This document shows, piece after piece, positions 29,586 to 39,508 of a stretch of DNA of 64,000 bases. The DNA is from Paraburkholderia sprentiae WSM5005 (lineage in GTDB: Bacteria > Pseudomonadota > Gammaproteobacteria > Burkholderiales > Burkholderiaceae), in assembly GCF_001865575.2 (NCBI RefSeq), contig NZ_CP017561.2, positions 310,001 through 374,000 of the forward strand. The letters are read 5' to 3'. The notes under the pieces were generated by a model. The model saw only the letters and a list, made by a program, of their open reading frames with translations, had not been told where the DNA came from and did not search any database. Each line of letters starts with the position of its first letter. Positions within the stretch are counted from its first letter, which is position 1. The position numbers were made by a program, and so were the translations under genes.

Positions 29586-31103
29586 CTACAGAGACTTGCG
29601 CAGGTTGACTGCCGGGATCTTGAGCGCCTCACGGTATTTCGCAACGGTGCGCCGTGCGACCACGAAGCCCTGTTCCGCCAGCAGTTCGGCTATGCGACTG
29701 TCTGAAAGTGGCGATTTGGGGTTTTCCGCTCCTATCAGTTGTTTGATCAGCGCGCGGATGGCCGTGGACGAGGCTGCGCCGCCGGTGTCCGTCGAAACGT
29801 GTGAGCCGAAAAAGTACTTGAATTCCAGCGTCCCGAATGGGGTCAGCATGTATTTACCGGTTGTCACACGCGAGACAGTCGACTCGTGTAGGCCCAGCGT
29901 ATCAGCAATTTCCCGCAAAACCAAGGGGCGCATGGCGATTTCGCCGTGCACAAAAAAGCTCTTCTGACGCTCGACAATTGCCTGTGCAACTCGCAGGATC
30001 GTCTCGAAACGCTGCTGGATGTTTTTAATCAGCCAGCGTGCTTCCTGCAGTTGCTGGCGCAACGATCCGCTGCCGAGATCGCCGCGGTTATTGCGCAGAA
30101 TGTTCGCGTATAAATGGTTAATCCGCAGCTTCGGCACCACCTCCGGATTGAGCTCCGCCTGCCAGCCCTGTGCCGTTTTGCGCACCATGATGTCCGGCAC
30201 CACGTAGTCGGCTTCGGCTTTGCCGTAGGCGGCCCCCGGAAACGGTTCGAGCGAGCGGATCAGTAGATGCGCGTCGCGCAGATCGTCGTCGCAGGCCTTC
30301 AGATGTTTTCGCAGCCGCGTGAAATCGCGCGCTGCGAGCAGTTCCAGGTAGTGGCCGACAATGTCTAGCGCGAGTGTGCGCGTGGGCGATGGATCGAGCC
30401 GCAACAACTGCAGCTTCAGGCATTCCGACGCCGACCGCGCGCCGACGCCGGCCGGGTCGAAGCTATGCAGCAGCGCAAGCGCGGCGTTCAATTCGTCGAG
30501 GTCGACTTCGAGCTCTTCGGGCAGATCGGCCAGCACTTCTTCGAGGGTGGCGGCCAGATAGCCGTCGTCGTCCAGCGATTCGATCAGGAACGTGACGAGC
30601 GCGCGGTCGCGCTGGCTCGCCTGGGTGACGCGCAGTTGCGCCATCAGGTGGTCGCGCAGCGACGTGCTCGATTCGTGGATCTGCAGCGGGGGCAGGTCGT
30701 CGTCGTCCGATGCGTTGCCAGAGCGGCCGTAGTCGTCGAGGTTCCACTGCGACGTATCGCCGCCGCCGTCGCCCGACAGGCCGTTGTATTCGTCGACACC
30801 CTGTGGCTCGCCGCTTTCGGCGCGCTCGCCGTTGCCCTCGGACGATGTTGAACCGTTTCCGGCCATCGGATCGGCCGGCCCCGACGAACCCGGCGTCTGG
30901 GCGATCACGGAACCATCGGCTGCCACCCGCAACGGGCTCGCGATCCATTCATCTTCGTTTTCGAGGAGCGGATTCTGCGAGATCGCCATGGCGACTTCCT
31001 GCTGCAGTTCGAGCGTCGACAACTGAAGCAGCCGGATGGACTGTTGCAGTTGCGGCGTCAGCGCAAGATGCTGCGATAGGCGGAGTTGGAGGCTGGCTTT
31101 CAT
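29586..31103 (-). CDS. rpoN: RNA polymerase sigma-54 factor
   Basis: Sigma-54 (505 residues), dependent on AAA+ enhancer-binding activators. Region I is Gln/Leu-rich ([29 protein letters not shown]), region II an acidic Ser/Gly-rich spacer, and region III holds the core-binding domain and the helix-turn-helix [17 protein letters not shown]. The RpoN box ARRTVAKYR is at residues 483-491, recognising the -24 element. Start at 31103 gives the canonical [11 protein letters not shown]. An intrinsic terminator separates it from lptB upstream, so it probably has its own promoter in 31104-31240. Confidence 0.98.
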   Translation of the reverse strand: MKASLQLRLSQHLALTPQLQQSIRLLQLSTLELQQEVAMAISQNPLLENEDEWIASPLRVAADGSVIAQTPGSSGPADPMAGNGSTSSEGNGERAESGEPQGVDEYNGLSGDGGGDTSQWNLDDYGRSGNASDDDDLPPLQIHESSTSLRDHLMAQLRVTQASQRDRALVTFLIESLDDDGYLAATLEEVLADLPEELEVDLDELNAALALLHSFDPAGVGARSASECLKLQLLRLDPSPTRTLALDIVGHYLELLAARDFTRLRKHLKACDDDLRDAHLLIRSLEPFPGAAYGKAEADYVVPDIMVRKTAQGWQAELNPEVVPKLRINHLYANILRNNRGDLGSGSLRQQLQEARWLIKNIQQRFETILRVAQAIVERQKSFFVHGEIAMRPLVLREIADTLGLHESTVSRVTTGKYMLTPFGTLEFKYFFGSHVSTDTGGAASSTAIRALIKQLIGAENPKSPLSDSRIAELLAEQGFVVARRTVAKYREALKIPAVNLRKSL

Positions 31104-31241
31104 GGCAAGTTGAGATTCATTGTAGAGAGTTTGCCACGACCGCGATACCTTGCGGCACTCGCAATTTGCGGATACGCGCCAATTGGCGCGCCGCGTGCCT
31201 GCACCGCCTGCGCTGCCTGAGAAAGGATGTGCGGGTGCCAC

Positions 31242-31289
31242 AAAAACGGCGTCCCGGGGCCGCGCGAGCTCGCGCGCCCCCGGGACGCC
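31242..31289 (-). terminator. Intrinsic terminator between lptB and rpoN
   Basis: GGCGTCCCGGGG / CCCCGGGACGCC stem enclosing a further GC-rich palindrome (GCGCGAGCTCGCGC), followed on the minus strand by G and five U residues. It begins a few bases past the lptB stop, so transcription of rpoN is at least partly uncoupled from the lpt operon. Confidence 0.85.
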
Positions 31290-31297
31290 GTGTGTGC

Positions 31298-32095
31298 TTA
31301 CATGCGGAAGTGCTCGCCCAGATAGACGCGCCGCACGCTTTCGTTTTCGATGATGTCGCTTGGCGCGCCGGCGGCCAGCACGCTGCCGTCGCTGATGATG
31401 TACGCGTGATCGCAAATACCGAGCGTTTCGCGCACGTTGTGATCGGTAATCAGGACGCCGATATTGCGCTGCTTCAGGAATTTGACGATTTTCTGGATTT
31501 CCAGCACCGCGATCGGGTCGACGCCGGCGAACGGTTCGTCGAGCAGAATGAAGCTGGGGTTGGTTGCCAGCGCGCGCGCAATTTCGACCCGACGACGCTC
31601 GCCGCCCGACAGCGACAACGCCGGATTTTCACGCAGATGCGCGATCTGCAATTCGTCGAGCAGCGCTTCGGTGCGCGATGTGATGGCGTCTTTGCCGAGG
31701 CGCTTGCCGTTTTCGTCGTGCTGCAGTTCCAGCACCGCGCGAATATTCTGCTCGACGCTCAACTTGCGGAACACCGACGCTTCCTGCGGCAGATAGGACA
31801 GGCCGAGCGACGCGCGCTTGTGAATGGGCAGCAGGCTGATCGACTTGCCGTCCAGATCGATTTCGCCGGCGTCGAGCGGCACGAGGCCCACGATCATATA
31901 GAAGGACGTGGTCTTGCCGGCGCCGTTCGGACCGAGCAGACCGACCACTTCGCCGCTTTTGACGTCGAGCGACACATCCTTGACGACCGTGCGCGAGCCA
32001 TAGCGCTTTTTCAGATTACGCACGACCAGAGAACTGCTGGTCCCCGCCGGCTTACGATGGGGCAGAGGCGCGATAGTGCTGCTGATGGTGCTCAC
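31298..32095 (-). CDS. lptB: LPS export ABC transporter ATP-binding protein LptB
   Basis: Cytoplasmic ATPase of the LptB2FG complex that extracts lipopolysaccharide from the inner membrane. 265 residues: Walker [20 protein letters not shown]-loop LPQEASVF, signature [17 protein letters not shown], Walker [14 protein letters not shown], switch His in LITDHNV. It carries about 20 extra residues at the N-terminus relative to E. coli. The start overlaps the lptA stop by four bases (ATGA). Confidence 0.98.
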   Translation of the reverse strand: MSTISSTIAPLPHRKPAGTSSSLVVRNLKKRYGSRTVVKDVSLDVKSGEVVGLLGPNGAGKTTSFYMIVGLVPLDAGEIDLDGKSISLLPIHKRASLGLSYLPQEASVFRKLSVEQNIRAVLELQHDENGKRLGKDAITSRTEALLDELQIAHLRENPALSLSGGERRRVEIARALATNPSFILLDEPFAGVDPIAVLEIQKIVKFLKQRNIGVLITDHNVRETLGICDHAYIISDGSVLAAGAPSDIIENESVRRVYLGEHFRM

Positions 32096-32763
32096 TGGTT
32101 CGGCGCTCCCTGGATCGAGTTGGACGGCGCGAGCGCGGCCGATGCACCGGTCAGCGGCGCGGCTCCGCCGTTGCGCGGCGACAGCATCGCGCGCACGCGG
32201 CCGGTCGGGTTGCCCGGGCCTGCGACGTCCTTGCCCGCCTTCGCGGTGTAGAAGTCGTTCTGGCCATCGTAGGTAATCACGCTGCCGTGCACCTGGTCGA
32301 GCAGCGTCGTCATGCTCAGCAGGCGGCGCACCGTCGCGTTGGTAGTCAGCGTGGTCAGATCCTGTTTGCCGTCGTAGTCGATACGGATGGCCGTACCTTC
32401 GATGTATTCGTCCAGCCCCTCACGCTTCTGGCGGAAATACGACAGATTGCCGCCGCTCGAGGTGCCGGTCGCGTACTGGTAGCCCTGCGGGTCTTGCGAC
32501 ACTTCGACGCGATCGGCCTTGATCAGGATCGTCCCTTTGGTCGCCACCACGTGGCCGGTGAAAATGCTGACCTGCCGCAGGTCGTCGTAGGTCATGTTGT
32601 CCGCTTCGATGTTCAGCGGCTTGTCCTTGTCGGCGCGGTCCGCGTGCGCGAGCGGCGCGAAGCCGACGAGCGGCAGCGCGATCAGGAGCGCGGCGAGTCT
32701 GGCGCGGCACGCCGACAGCGCACGTCTACGGCCGGTATCAAAACGGGGGAGCGATTCGTTCAT
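32092..32763 (-). CDS. lptA: LPS transport periplasmic protein LptA
   Basis: Periplasmic bridge protein forming the LPS-carrying beta-jellyroll between LptC and LptD. 223 residues; signal peptide with a hydrophobic core ending near APLAHA, then the OstA-like fold with [23 protein letters not shown] and [16 protein letters not shown]. The C-terminal 35 residues are a Pro/Ala/Gly-rich tail. Follows lptC by 38 bases and overlaps lptB by four. Confidence 0.95.
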   Translation of the reverse strand: MNESLPRFDTGRRRALSACRARLAALLIALPLVGFAPLAHADRADKDKPLNIEADNMTYDDLRQVSIFTGHVVATKGTILIKADRVEVSQDPQGYQYATGTSSGGNLSYFRQKREGLDEYIEGTAIRIDYDGKQDLTTLTTNATVRRLLSMTTLLDQVHGSVITYDGQNDFYTAKAGKDVAGPGNPTGRVRAMLSPRNGGAAPLTGASAALAPSNSIQGAPNQ

Positions 32764-32801
32764 GCAGTCACGCCTGGAATGGATTACCCGGTTTGCTGGA
32801 A

Positions 32802-33389
32802 TTAGCTGCCGGAATCGGACGCGGCGATTGCGCCTCTTACATTGCCGAACAGCTGCATAAACCGGGTGACATTGTTGTATTTCATGCCGCTGGCAGTCAT
32901 TACCGACATGCCGCGCTGAAGTTTAACTGGCTTTTCAGTCTCGATCACATCGTCGTTGACGAGGACCCTGAAATGCTCGGAATCGGCCTGCATCTGCGGA
33001 TCGCCGCCGCCGGGCGCGCGCACGATGCGCGCATTCTGGTACAGATTGACGATCGACGCATCCGCGTTGACCGTGCCCGTGTCGCCGGTTGCGGTGACGA
33101 TCGGCTTGCCGGGTTGGAACGCACGCATCGCCGGCTTGACGAGGTCGCTCACTTCGTCGTCCTCGTAATGGACCAGGGACTGCGCGGTCAACCGGTACTG
33201 CGTCGCGCCCGACTGATCGAGCTCGGATACCGAGAAGTTGTCGGCGAAATAATCCGGTGTGTGTTCCTTCGGCCGGACCTCGTCGTCGGTCTTGCGCGGC
33301 AAGGTGGCTTGCAGCAGCCACCACGTGATGCCGGCGAGCGCCGCCATCGCGATCAGCGGGATCAGTGAAGTCAGGCGAAACTGGTTCAT
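32802..33389 (-). CDS. lptC: LPS export system protein LptC
   Basis: Bitopic inner-membrane protein passing LPS from LptFG to LptA. 195 residues: one N-terminal membrane helix (SLIPLIAMAALAGITWWLL) and a periplasmic jellyroll with YFADNFSVSELDQSGATQYRLTAQSLVHYEDDE and GMKYNN near the end. Start at 33389 (MNQFRLTS) overlaps the kdsC stop by four bases. Member of the kdsD-kdsC-lptCAB operon. Confidence 0.95.
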   Translation of the reverse strand: MNQFRLTSLIPLIAMAALAGITWWLLQATLPRKTDDEVRPKEHTPDYFADNFSVSELDQSGATQYRLTAQSLVHYEDDEVSDLVKPAMRAFQPGKPIVTATGDTGTVNADASIVNLYQNARIVRAPGGGDPQMQADSEHFRVLVNDDVIETEKPVKLQRGMSVMTASGMKYNNVTRFMQLFGNVRGAIAASDSGS

Positions 33390-33946
33390 CCGACGAGGCC
33401 TCGTTGCTCGCCGCTGCACGCCGCTGCAAGCATTGCTTCATATTTGTGTTGCGCACGCAGCAGCGTGTCGCACACTTCGCGCGCCGCGCCGTAGCCGCCG
33501 CGCGCCTCGCTGACCCAGTGAGCGCGCGCGATCACTTCAGGATGCGAATTGGCCGGCGCAGCCGCGAAGCCGACGCGCAGCATCACCGCCAGGTCGACCC
33601 AGTCGTCGCCCATGTAGCCGCAGTCCTCGGCGGCGAGGCCGGTTTGCCGCAGCAGGTCGGCAAACGCCTGCGGCTTGTCCTGCACGCCCTGGTAGACATG
33701 CGCGATATTCATTTCCTTCGCCCGAGCCGCCACGATGCCGGACTTGCGCCCGGTGATGAGCGCCGTTTCGATGCCGGCCTGGCGCAGCAGTTTCATGCCG
33801 TGGCCGTCCATCGAATTGAAGCCTTTCATCGTGTCGCCTTCCGCGGTGAACAGCAGGCCGCCGTCGGTCAGTACCCCATCGACGTCGAAAATCATCAGCT
33901 TCACGCGGCTTGCGCGTTCGGTAGCGGTAGGCGGGGCAACGGCCAT
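33386..33946 (-). CDS. kdsC: 3-deoxy-D-manno-octulosonate 8-phosphate phosphatase
   Basis: HAD-superfamily phosphatase releasing free Kdo for LPS core synthesis. 186 residues; catalytic motif I FDVDGVLTDGG (D21, D23), GHGMKLLRQAGIETALITGRKS (motif II Thr), and motif IV MGDDWVDLAVM. Start and stop overlap neighbours (1 base with kdsD, 4 with lptC). The short extra C-terminal tail ends RGLVG. Confidence 0.97.
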   Translation of the reverse strand: MAVAPPTATERASRVKLMIFDVDGVLTDGGLLFTAEGDTMKGFNSMDGHGMKLLRQAGIETALITGRKSGIVAARAKEMNIAHVYQGVQDKPQAFADLLRQTGLAAEDCGYMGDDWVDLAVMLRVGFAAAPANSHPEVIARAHWVSEARGGYGAAREVCDTLLRAQHKYEAMLAAACSGEQRGLVG

Positions 33947-34929
33947 CAGATCACCTTCTTCGAAAACAGGTCGTGCATGTTGAGCGCGCCGATCAGCTTG
34001 CCCGTGTCGTCGACGACCAGCATCTGATTGATGCGATAGCGCTCCATCAGTTCCACGGCTTCGACCGCGAGATGGTCCGGGCCGATCGTGCGCGGGCCGG
34101 CGGTCATCACCGAGTCGATCGGCAACTGGCGAAAATCGCCGTCGCGTTCGAGCACGCGGCGCAGGTCGCCGTCGGTGAAGATGCCCGTCACACGCGCCTC
34201 GTGGTCGACGATCGCGGTCATGCCCATACGCTTCGCGGTCAGTTGGAAGAGCGCATCGCTGACGGTCGCCTCGGGAGTGACGTGCGGCAACTGGTCGCCG
34301 GTGCGCATTACGTCGCGCACGTAGGTGAGCAGGCGTCGGCCGAGCGCGCCGCCCGGATGCGAGCGCGCGAAGTCGTCGCGTCCGAAGCCGCGCGCGTCGA
34401 GCACCGCGACCGCGAGCGCGTCGCCGAGCGCGAGCGCGGCGGTAGTGCTGGCGGTGGGCGCGAGATTCATCGGACAGGCTTCCTTCGCGACGGCGGAATT
34501 CAGATGCACGTCCGCGAGCTGCGCGAGGCTGGAGCCCGGACGGCCCGTCATCGCGATCAGCTTCGCGCCGATCCGCTTGATGAGCGGCAGGATCGCCATC
34601 AACTCCTCGGTTTCGCCTGAATTGGACAGCGCGAGGAATACGTCGTCGGCGGTGACCATGCCCAGGTCGCCGTGGCTCGCTTCCGCTGGATGCACGAAGA
34701 ACGCGGGGGTGCCGGTGCTTGCCAGCGTGGCCGCGAGCTTGCGGGCCACATGGCCGGATTTACCGATGCCGGAGACGACCACGCGTCCACGGCAACCCAG
34801 GATGAAATCGACTGCGCCGACGAAACTGCCGTCGAGCTGATCGCGAAGCGCGCGCACGGCGTCCGCTTCGATGTCGAGTACGTCGCGAGCAAGCGTGAGT
34901 GCCCTGTCGCCATTGATTTTCGCTATCAT
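33946..34929 (-). CDS. kdsD: D-arabinose 5-phosphate isomerase (KpsF/GutQ family)
   Basis: Converts ribulose-5-phosphate to arabinose-5-phosphate, the first step of Kdo synthesis. 327 residues with an SIS sugar-isomerase domain (VVVSGIGKSGHVARKLAATLASTGTPAFFVHPAEASHGDLGM) and two C-terminal CBS domains (from LPHVTPEATVSDALFQL onwards). The ATG at 34929 is six bases after a TATACT hexamer and lacks a Shine-Dalgarno site, which suggests leaderless translation. A 63-codon upstream extension is unsupported. First gene of the kds-lpt operon, divergent from the Kef-type antiporter. Confidence 0.96.
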   Translation of the reverse strand: MIAKINGDRALTLARDVLDIEADAVRALRDQLDGSFVGAVDFILGCRGRVVVSGIGKSGHVARKLAATLASTGTPAFFVHPAEASHGDLGMVTADDVFLALSNSGETEELMAILPLIKRIGAKLIAMTGRPGSSLAQLADVHLNSAVAKEACPMNLAPTASTTAALALGDALAVAVLDARGFGRDDFARSHPGGALGRRLLTYVRDVMRTGDQLPHVTPEATVSDALFQLTAKRMGMTAIVDHEARVTGIFTDGDLRRVLERDGDFRQLPIDSVMTAGPRTIGPDHLAVEAVELMERYRINQMLVVDDTGKLIGALNMHDLFSKKVI

Positions 34930-34935
34930 TCGCGG

Positions 34936-34941
34936 AGTATA
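34936..34941 (-). promoter_or_regulatory. Candidate -10 box immediately upstream of kdsD
   Basis: Minus-strand TATACT ends six bases before the kdsD ATG, so a transcript would start at or next to the A of the ATG. No good -35 is seen at 17-base spacing. Supported only by the hexamer and the missing Shine-Dalgarno. Confidence 0.4.
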
Positions 34942-35134
34942 ACAAAGGCGCCTGTTCGCCGCGCCGGGCCTGCTGTGCCGAGCCGCTGTCCGCATCGGCC
35001 TGTCGACAATCCCTGTTTCAACTGCTTTGCCGCCTTTTGGCCGCTTTTTACCGGCCCCATCAATCATGTCGCACGGCGTTCTCGTGCGCGGTTCCGCTGA
35101 CGAACGAGGACGCTTCACCCATGCGTTTTTGCCG

Positions 35135-37132
35135 ATGATTTCCCCGCTCGAAATGACGCTGTTTCTGCTGCTGGCATCGGTGGCGGGCGTGGTGATCTTT
35201 CGCTTCCTGAATTTGCCGCCGATGCTCGGCTACCTGACGGTCGGCATCATCGTGGGTCCGCACGCGTTGGGGTTGATTCCGGACTCGGTGGGCGCGCAGA
35301 ATCTCGCGGAATTCGGTGTCGTGTTCCTGATGTTCTCGATCGGGCTCGAGTTTTCGCTAGCCAAGCTGCGCACGATGCGCCGGCTCGTGTTCGGACTCGG
35401 CTTGCTGCAGGTGATCGGCACGGTCGCGGTGGCGGTCTCGGTGGGCTTCCTGCTCGAGCGTTGGGTGCACATTACGTGGCAGGCGAGCGTCGCGCTGGGT
35501 GGCGCGCTGGCGATGTCGTCGACGGCGATCGTCAGCAAGATGCTCGCGGAGCGGCTCGAAATCGAAACCGAGCACGGCCGCAATATCTTCGGCGTGCTGC
35601 TGTTTCAGGATCTCGCGGTGGTGCCGCTTTTGATCATCATTTCGGCGCTCGGCGGCCGCTCGGAGAATCTGGTCAGCGCGCTCGGCGTCGCGGCGATCAA
35701 GATCGTCGTGGCCCTCGCGCTGCTGCTGATCGTCGGCCAGCGCTTCATGACGCGCTGGTTCAACGTGGTCGCGCGGCGCCGCTCGCAGGAGCTGTTCGTG
35801 CTCAATCTGTTGCTGGTGACGCTCGGCGCGGCGTTCATCACCGACAAATTCGGGCTGTCGCTCGCGCTCGGCGCGTTCATCGCCGGCATGCTGATCGCCG
35901 AGACGCCGTACCGGCATCAGGTCGAAGAGGACATCAAGCCGTTTCGCGACGTGCTGCTCGGGCTCTTCTTCGTGACCACCGGCATGCTGCTCAATCCGCG
36001 CGTGATCTGGGAGCATCCGCTCGTCGTGCTGGCCTTTTTCCTCGGCCCGGTGCTGCTGAAAGCGGTCATGATCACCGGCCTTGCGCGGCTCTTCGGCGCG
36101 ACGCCGGGCGTCGCGATGCGCACCGGTATCGGTCTCGCGCAGGCGGGCGAGTTCGGCTTCGTGCTGCTGAACCTGATCCTCGACCGGCACCTGGTCGACG
36201 CGACGTTGTTGCAGGCGATTCTCGCCGCGATGCTGCTGTCGATGCTCGCCGCGCCGTTCATGATCCAGAACGCGGACCGCGTCGTGCTGCGGCTGTCGTC
36301 GACCGAATGGATGATGCAGTCGCTGCAGATGACGCGCATCGCCACGCAAAGCCTGAAACAGAGCGGCCACGTGATTATCTGCGGCTATGGCCGCGCCGGG
36401 CAGAACCTCGCGCGCATGCTCGAGCATGAAGGGCTCTCGTATGTCGCGCTCGACCTCGATCCCGACCGCGTCGCGGCGGCCGCGGCGGCCGGCGAGTCGG
36501 TCGTGTTCGGCGACGCCGGGCGGCGCGAGTCGCTGCTCGCCGCGGGCTTGCATCGCGCGGCCGCGATCGCGATCACCTACGCGAACACGCCGTCGGCATT
36601 GCGCGTGCTGCACAACATTCACGAGATGGAGCCGACGCTGCCGGTCATCGTGCGCACCGTCGACGACGCCGATCTCGAGAAATTGCTCGCCGCCGGCGCG
36701 ACCGAGGTGATTCCGGAGATCGTCGAGGGCAGCCTGATGCTCGCGTCGCATACGCTGGTCGTGATGGGCGTGCCGATGCGGCGGGTGGTGCGGCGCGTCG
36801 AGGAGATGCGCGACGAACGCTACTCGCTGCTGCGCGGCTATTTCCACGGCGCCGACGACATCGACGACGACGACGGCCACGAGCAGGTGCGGCTACAATC
36901 GGTGCCGGTCGACGAGAGCGCCGACGCGGTGGGCCGCACGCTCGCCGAGCTGGGCCTGTTCGAGCTCGGTGTCGACGTGACCGCGATCCGCCGGCACGGC
37001 ATCCGCGGCGTCGAACCGGACCCGTCGACGAAACTGCGCGCGAGCGACATCGTGGTGCTGCGGGGTCTGCCCGAGCAACTGGCGCAAGCCGAGGAGCGGC
37101 TGTCGAAGCATCGCCGCGCGGCCGCGGCCTGA
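35135..37132 (+). CDS. Kef-type monovalent cation:proton antiporter with TrkA-N and TrkA-C domains
   Basis: CPA2-family membrane antiporter (665 residues) for K+ or Na+/H+ exchange. The first ~400 residues form about 12 membrane helices with LPPMLGYLTVGIIVGPHALG, FGVVFLMFSIGLEFS, GGALAMSSTAIVSKML and QAGEFGFVLLNL. A Rossmann TrkA-N domain follows (HVIICGYGRAGQNLARML; GDAGRRESLLAAGL), then a TrkA-C domain (VDESADAVGRTLAEL to VLRGLPEQLAQAEERL). Such domains gate transport with nucleotide or glutathione adducts. Start at 35135 (MISPLEM) matches the first helix. Divergent from kdsD. Confidence 0.93.
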   Translation: MISPLEMTLFLLLASVAGVVIFRFLNLPPMLGYLTVGIIVGPHALGLIPDSVGAQNLAEFGVVFLMFSIGLEFSLAKLRTMRRLVFGLGLLQVIGTVAVAVSVGFLLERWVHITWQASVALGGALAMSSTAIVSKMLAERLEIETEHGRNIFGVLLFQDLAVVPLLIIISALGGRSENLVSALGVAAIKIVVALALLLIVGQRFMTRWFNVVARRRSQELFVLNLLLVTLGAAFITDKFGLSLALGAFIAGMLIAETPYRHQVEEDIKPFRDVLLGLFFVTTGMLLNPRVIWEHPLVVLAFFLGPVLLKAVMITGLARLFGATPGVAMRTGIGLAQAGEFGFVLLNLILDRHLVDATLLQAILAAMLLSMLAAPFMIQNADRVVLRLSSTEWMMQSLQMTRIATQSLKQSGHVIICGYGRAGQNLARMLEHEGLSYVALDLDPDRVAAAAAAGESVVFGDAGRRESLLAAGLHRAAAIAITYANTPSALRVLHNIHEMEPTLPVIVRTVDDADLEKLLAAGATEVIPEIVEGSLMLASHTLVVMGVPMRRVVRRVEEMRDERYSLLRGYFHGADDIDDDDGHEQVRLQSVPVDESADAVGRTLAELGLFELGVDVTAIRRHGIRGVEPDPSTKLRASDIVVLRGLPEQLAQAEERLSKHRRAAAA

Positions 37133-37214
37133 ACATGGGAAGGGAGTCCGCTCTGTCGTGCCACCCTGATTCAAGGCTTTTCACCGGACCTGTCGAGGTC
37201 CATCCGGAGACATC

Positions 37215-37781
37215 ATGTCCAACGCGCTCGCGAGCGCGCCGCTCGATGCGGCCGACTACATCAGAAGTCGCATTCGCACGGTGCCCGACTGGCCGCAGCC
37301 GGGCGTGCAGTTCCGTGACATCACGCCGTTGCTGCGCGAGCCGAAGTCGCTGCGCGTGCTAATCGACCTGTTCGTGCAGCGCTATATCGACGCGAAGCTC
37401 GACTACATCGCCGGACTCGATGCGCGCGGCTTCATCATCGGGCCGATCGTCGCGCACGAGCTGAGTATCGGCTTCATCCCGATCCGCAAGGCGGGCAAGC
37501 TGCCGTACAAGCGGATCTCGCAATCGTATGAGCTCGAGTACGGCACCGCGACCGTCGAGATTCACGAGGACGCGTGCGAGCCGGGCGATCGCGTCGTGAT
37601 CGTCGACGATCTGATCGCCACCGGCGGCACGATGATGGCCGGCAAGCTGCTGCTCGAGCGGCTCGGCGCGGTCGTCGTGGAAGGCGCGGCGATCGTCGAT
37701 CTGCCGGAGCTGGGCGGCTCGAAGCTGCTGGGCGAGGGCGGCCTCGCGCTCTACACCGTGACGAGTTTCGACGGGCATTGA
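37215..37781 (+). CDS. apt: Adenine phosphoribosyltransferase
   Basis: Purine salvage enzyme making AMP from adenine and PRPP. 188 residues with [39 protein letters not shown] and the PRPP loop [18 protein letters not shown]. Lies 82 bases downstream of the antiporter gene, probably with its own start signals. Confidence 0.97.
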   Translation: MSNALASAPLDAADYIRSRIRTVPDWPQPGVQFRDITPLLREPKSLRVLIDLFVQRYIDAKLDYIAGLDARGFIIGPIVAHELSIGFIPIRKAGKLPYKRISQSYELEYGTATVEIHEDACEPGDRVVIVDDLIATGGTMMAGKLLLERLGAVVVEGAAIVDLPELGGSKLLGEGGLALYTVTSFDGH

Positions 37782-37890
37782 GGCGGGAGGCGGTCGCCGC
37801 GCGCGCCGTCAAGCGCGCTCAGGTTTCCCGCGCTACGAGCAGCCAAAGCCGCACAAGCCCCAACAGCCGCCCAACCAGAAGACCATTCCG

Positions 37891-38505
37891 ATGCCCAACT
37901 TCCTGCTGTTTCTCGCCACCTCGATCGCGATCACCGTGGCGCCCGGCCCGGATAATTTGCAGGTGCTCGCGCGCGGCATCTCGCAGGGCCGCGCGGCCGG
38001 CTTCGTCGCCGCGCTCGGCTTTGCCGCCGGCATCACCTTTCACACGACGCTCGCCGCGCTCGGCGTCGCCGCGCTGCTGCGTTCGTCCCCGCTTGCGTTC
38101 GAAGCGATCAAACTCGCCGGCGCCGCGTATCTGGTGTGGATCGGCGTCAAGGCGCTGCGCAGCCAGGGACTGGCTGCCGCGCACGAACGCGCGCGGCAGC
38201 CGCTGTCGACGGTGTTTCGCCAAAGCGTGCTCGGCAATCTGATGAACCCGAAGGTCACACTGTTCTTTATCGTGTTTCTGCCGCAGTTCGTGCAGCCTCA
38301 CGGCGCGCAAAGCGTGACCGTGCAGATGCTGGAGCTCGGCGCGCTGTTCATGCTGCAGACCGTCGTCGTGTTTTCGCTGTTCGGCGTTTGCGCGGGAGTC
38401 ATCGGCGGCTGGCTCAGACGGCGGCCGCGCGTGGGCTTGTGGCTGGATCGCGTGGCCGGCGCGACCTTCATCGCGATCGGAATTCGCGTCGCGTTGCGCG
38501 ACTGA
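37891..38505 (+). CDS. LysE/RhtB-family amino-acid exporter
   Basis: 204-residue inner-membrane exporter with about six helices. Family hallmarks are the N-terminal VAPGPDNLQVLARGISQGRAAG, KLAGAAYLVWIGVKALR and FRQSVLGNLMNPKVTLFFIVFLPQFV. Substrates of the family are amino acids and derivatives such as homoserine, threonine or lysine; the specific one is not readable here. Followed by a Nudix gene after 72 bases. Confidence 0.92.
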   Translation: MPNFLLFLATSIAITVAPGPDNLQVLARGISQGRAAGFVAALGFAAGITFHTTLAALGVAALLRSSPLAFEAIKLAGAAYLVWIGVKALRSQGLAAAHERARQPLSTVFRQSVLGNLMNPKVTLFFIVFLPQFVQPHGAQSVTVQMLELGALFMLQTVVVFSLFGVCAGVIGGWLRRRPRVGLWLDRVAGATFIAIGIRVALRD

Positions 38506-38577
38506 CACGCATCCACGCACCACGCCCGCTTCCGATTTGCCCGGTTCGCCGCCACGGCGGACAGTTTGGAGTTTTCG

Positions 38578-39444
38578 ATGATTTTGCCTTGCATCGCCGC
38601 TGCGCGCCGCTTCGACGCGAACGCGCATCGGCCGTTTCTGATCGGCGCCGAACAGGTCGGCTGGATTCGCGAGCGCGACGTGCCGCTGCTCGCGCGCTGG
38701 CCCGACGTGTTCGAGATTGCGAACGACGGCGTGACGCTCGCCGCCATGTTCGATACCGTCGATCTGCGCAGCGCGGCGCTCGCCTCCGTGATCGGCGCGC
38801 TCGCAGCGGATGGCCGCATCCCGGGCTGGCGCAACGAAACCTATGCGATCCGCAATGCATTCGACGCGCCGCCGCTCGCGTATATCGAGCGCGCGGCGTC
38901 GCGCTTCTTCGGCACGATGACCTACGCGGTGCATCTGAACGGCGTCGTAGAATGTGCGGATGGCGGAGCGCCCTTTGGCGGAGCGCCGCAGTTGTGGATC
39001 GCGCGCCGCAGCCACACGAAGGCGACGGACCCCGGCATGCTCGACAATGTCGTCGCGGGTGGGATCGGCTGGGGCTTCGGCATCGCCGAGACGATCGTCA
39101 AGGAGTGCTGGGAAGAAGCGGGCATTCCGGCGCAGGTCGCGGCGAGCGCGGTCGCGGGGCGCACCGCGCACGTGCTGCAATCGCTGCCGGAAGGCACGCA
39201 GGCCGAGCAGGTTTTCATCTACGACCTCGCGCTGCCCGCCGACTTCGCGCCGCGCAACCAGGACGGCGAAGTGGGCGAACACCGGCTCGCGCGCATCGAC
39301 GAGGTCGCGCGCTGGATCGAGGAAGGCGCGCTTACCGTCGACGCCAGTCTCGCGACGCTCGATTGCCTGCTGCGCCGCCGCTGGATCGACGAGGACGCGT
39401 GCGAGGGCATCGACACGCTGTTTGCGCCGCCCGCGCTGGGTTAG
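38578..39444 (+). CDS. Nudix hydrolase with DUF4743 N-terminal domain
   Basis: 288 residues. The first ~115 (GWIRERDVPLLARWPDVFEI, WRNETYAIRN) are the DUF4743 domain found in the eukaryotic and bacterial relatives of thiamin-phosphate damage-control hydrolases. The Nudix domain contains VVAGGIGWGFGIAETIVKECWEEAGI. Its EExG metal ligands are intact but the usual arginine of REx-xEE is lysine and the first conserved Glu of the box is Phe; these may be family traits. The likely role is hydrolysis of an abnormal diphosphate, by analogy only. Start at 38578 is set by GGAG seven bases upstream. Confidence 0.85.
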   Translation: MILPCIAAARRFDANAHRPFLIGAEQVGWIRERDVPLLARWPDVFEIANDGVTLAAMFDTVDLRSAALASVIGALAADGRIPGWRNETYAIRNAFDAPPLAYIERAASRFFGTMTYAVHLNGVVECADGGAPFGGAPQLWIARRSHTKATDPGMLDNVVAGGIGWGFGIAETIVKECWEEAGIPAQVAASAVAGRTAHVLQSLPEGTQAEQVFIYDLALPADFAPRNQDGEVGEHRLARIDEVARWIEEGALTVDASLATLDCLLRRRWIDEDACEGIDTLFAPPALG

Positions 39445-39508
39445 CCCGGTCCTTGCAGCCGCATCCACTGAAACAAACCACGAATTGAAGAAGGGAGTCA
39501 CCGAGGTC

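Noticed and set aside
35357..36880. 507-codon minus-strand frame opposite the Kef-type antiporter
   Set aside because: Antisense shadow rich in His/Arg/Glu/Asp, typical of reverse-strand frames in high-GC genes; no protein family features.
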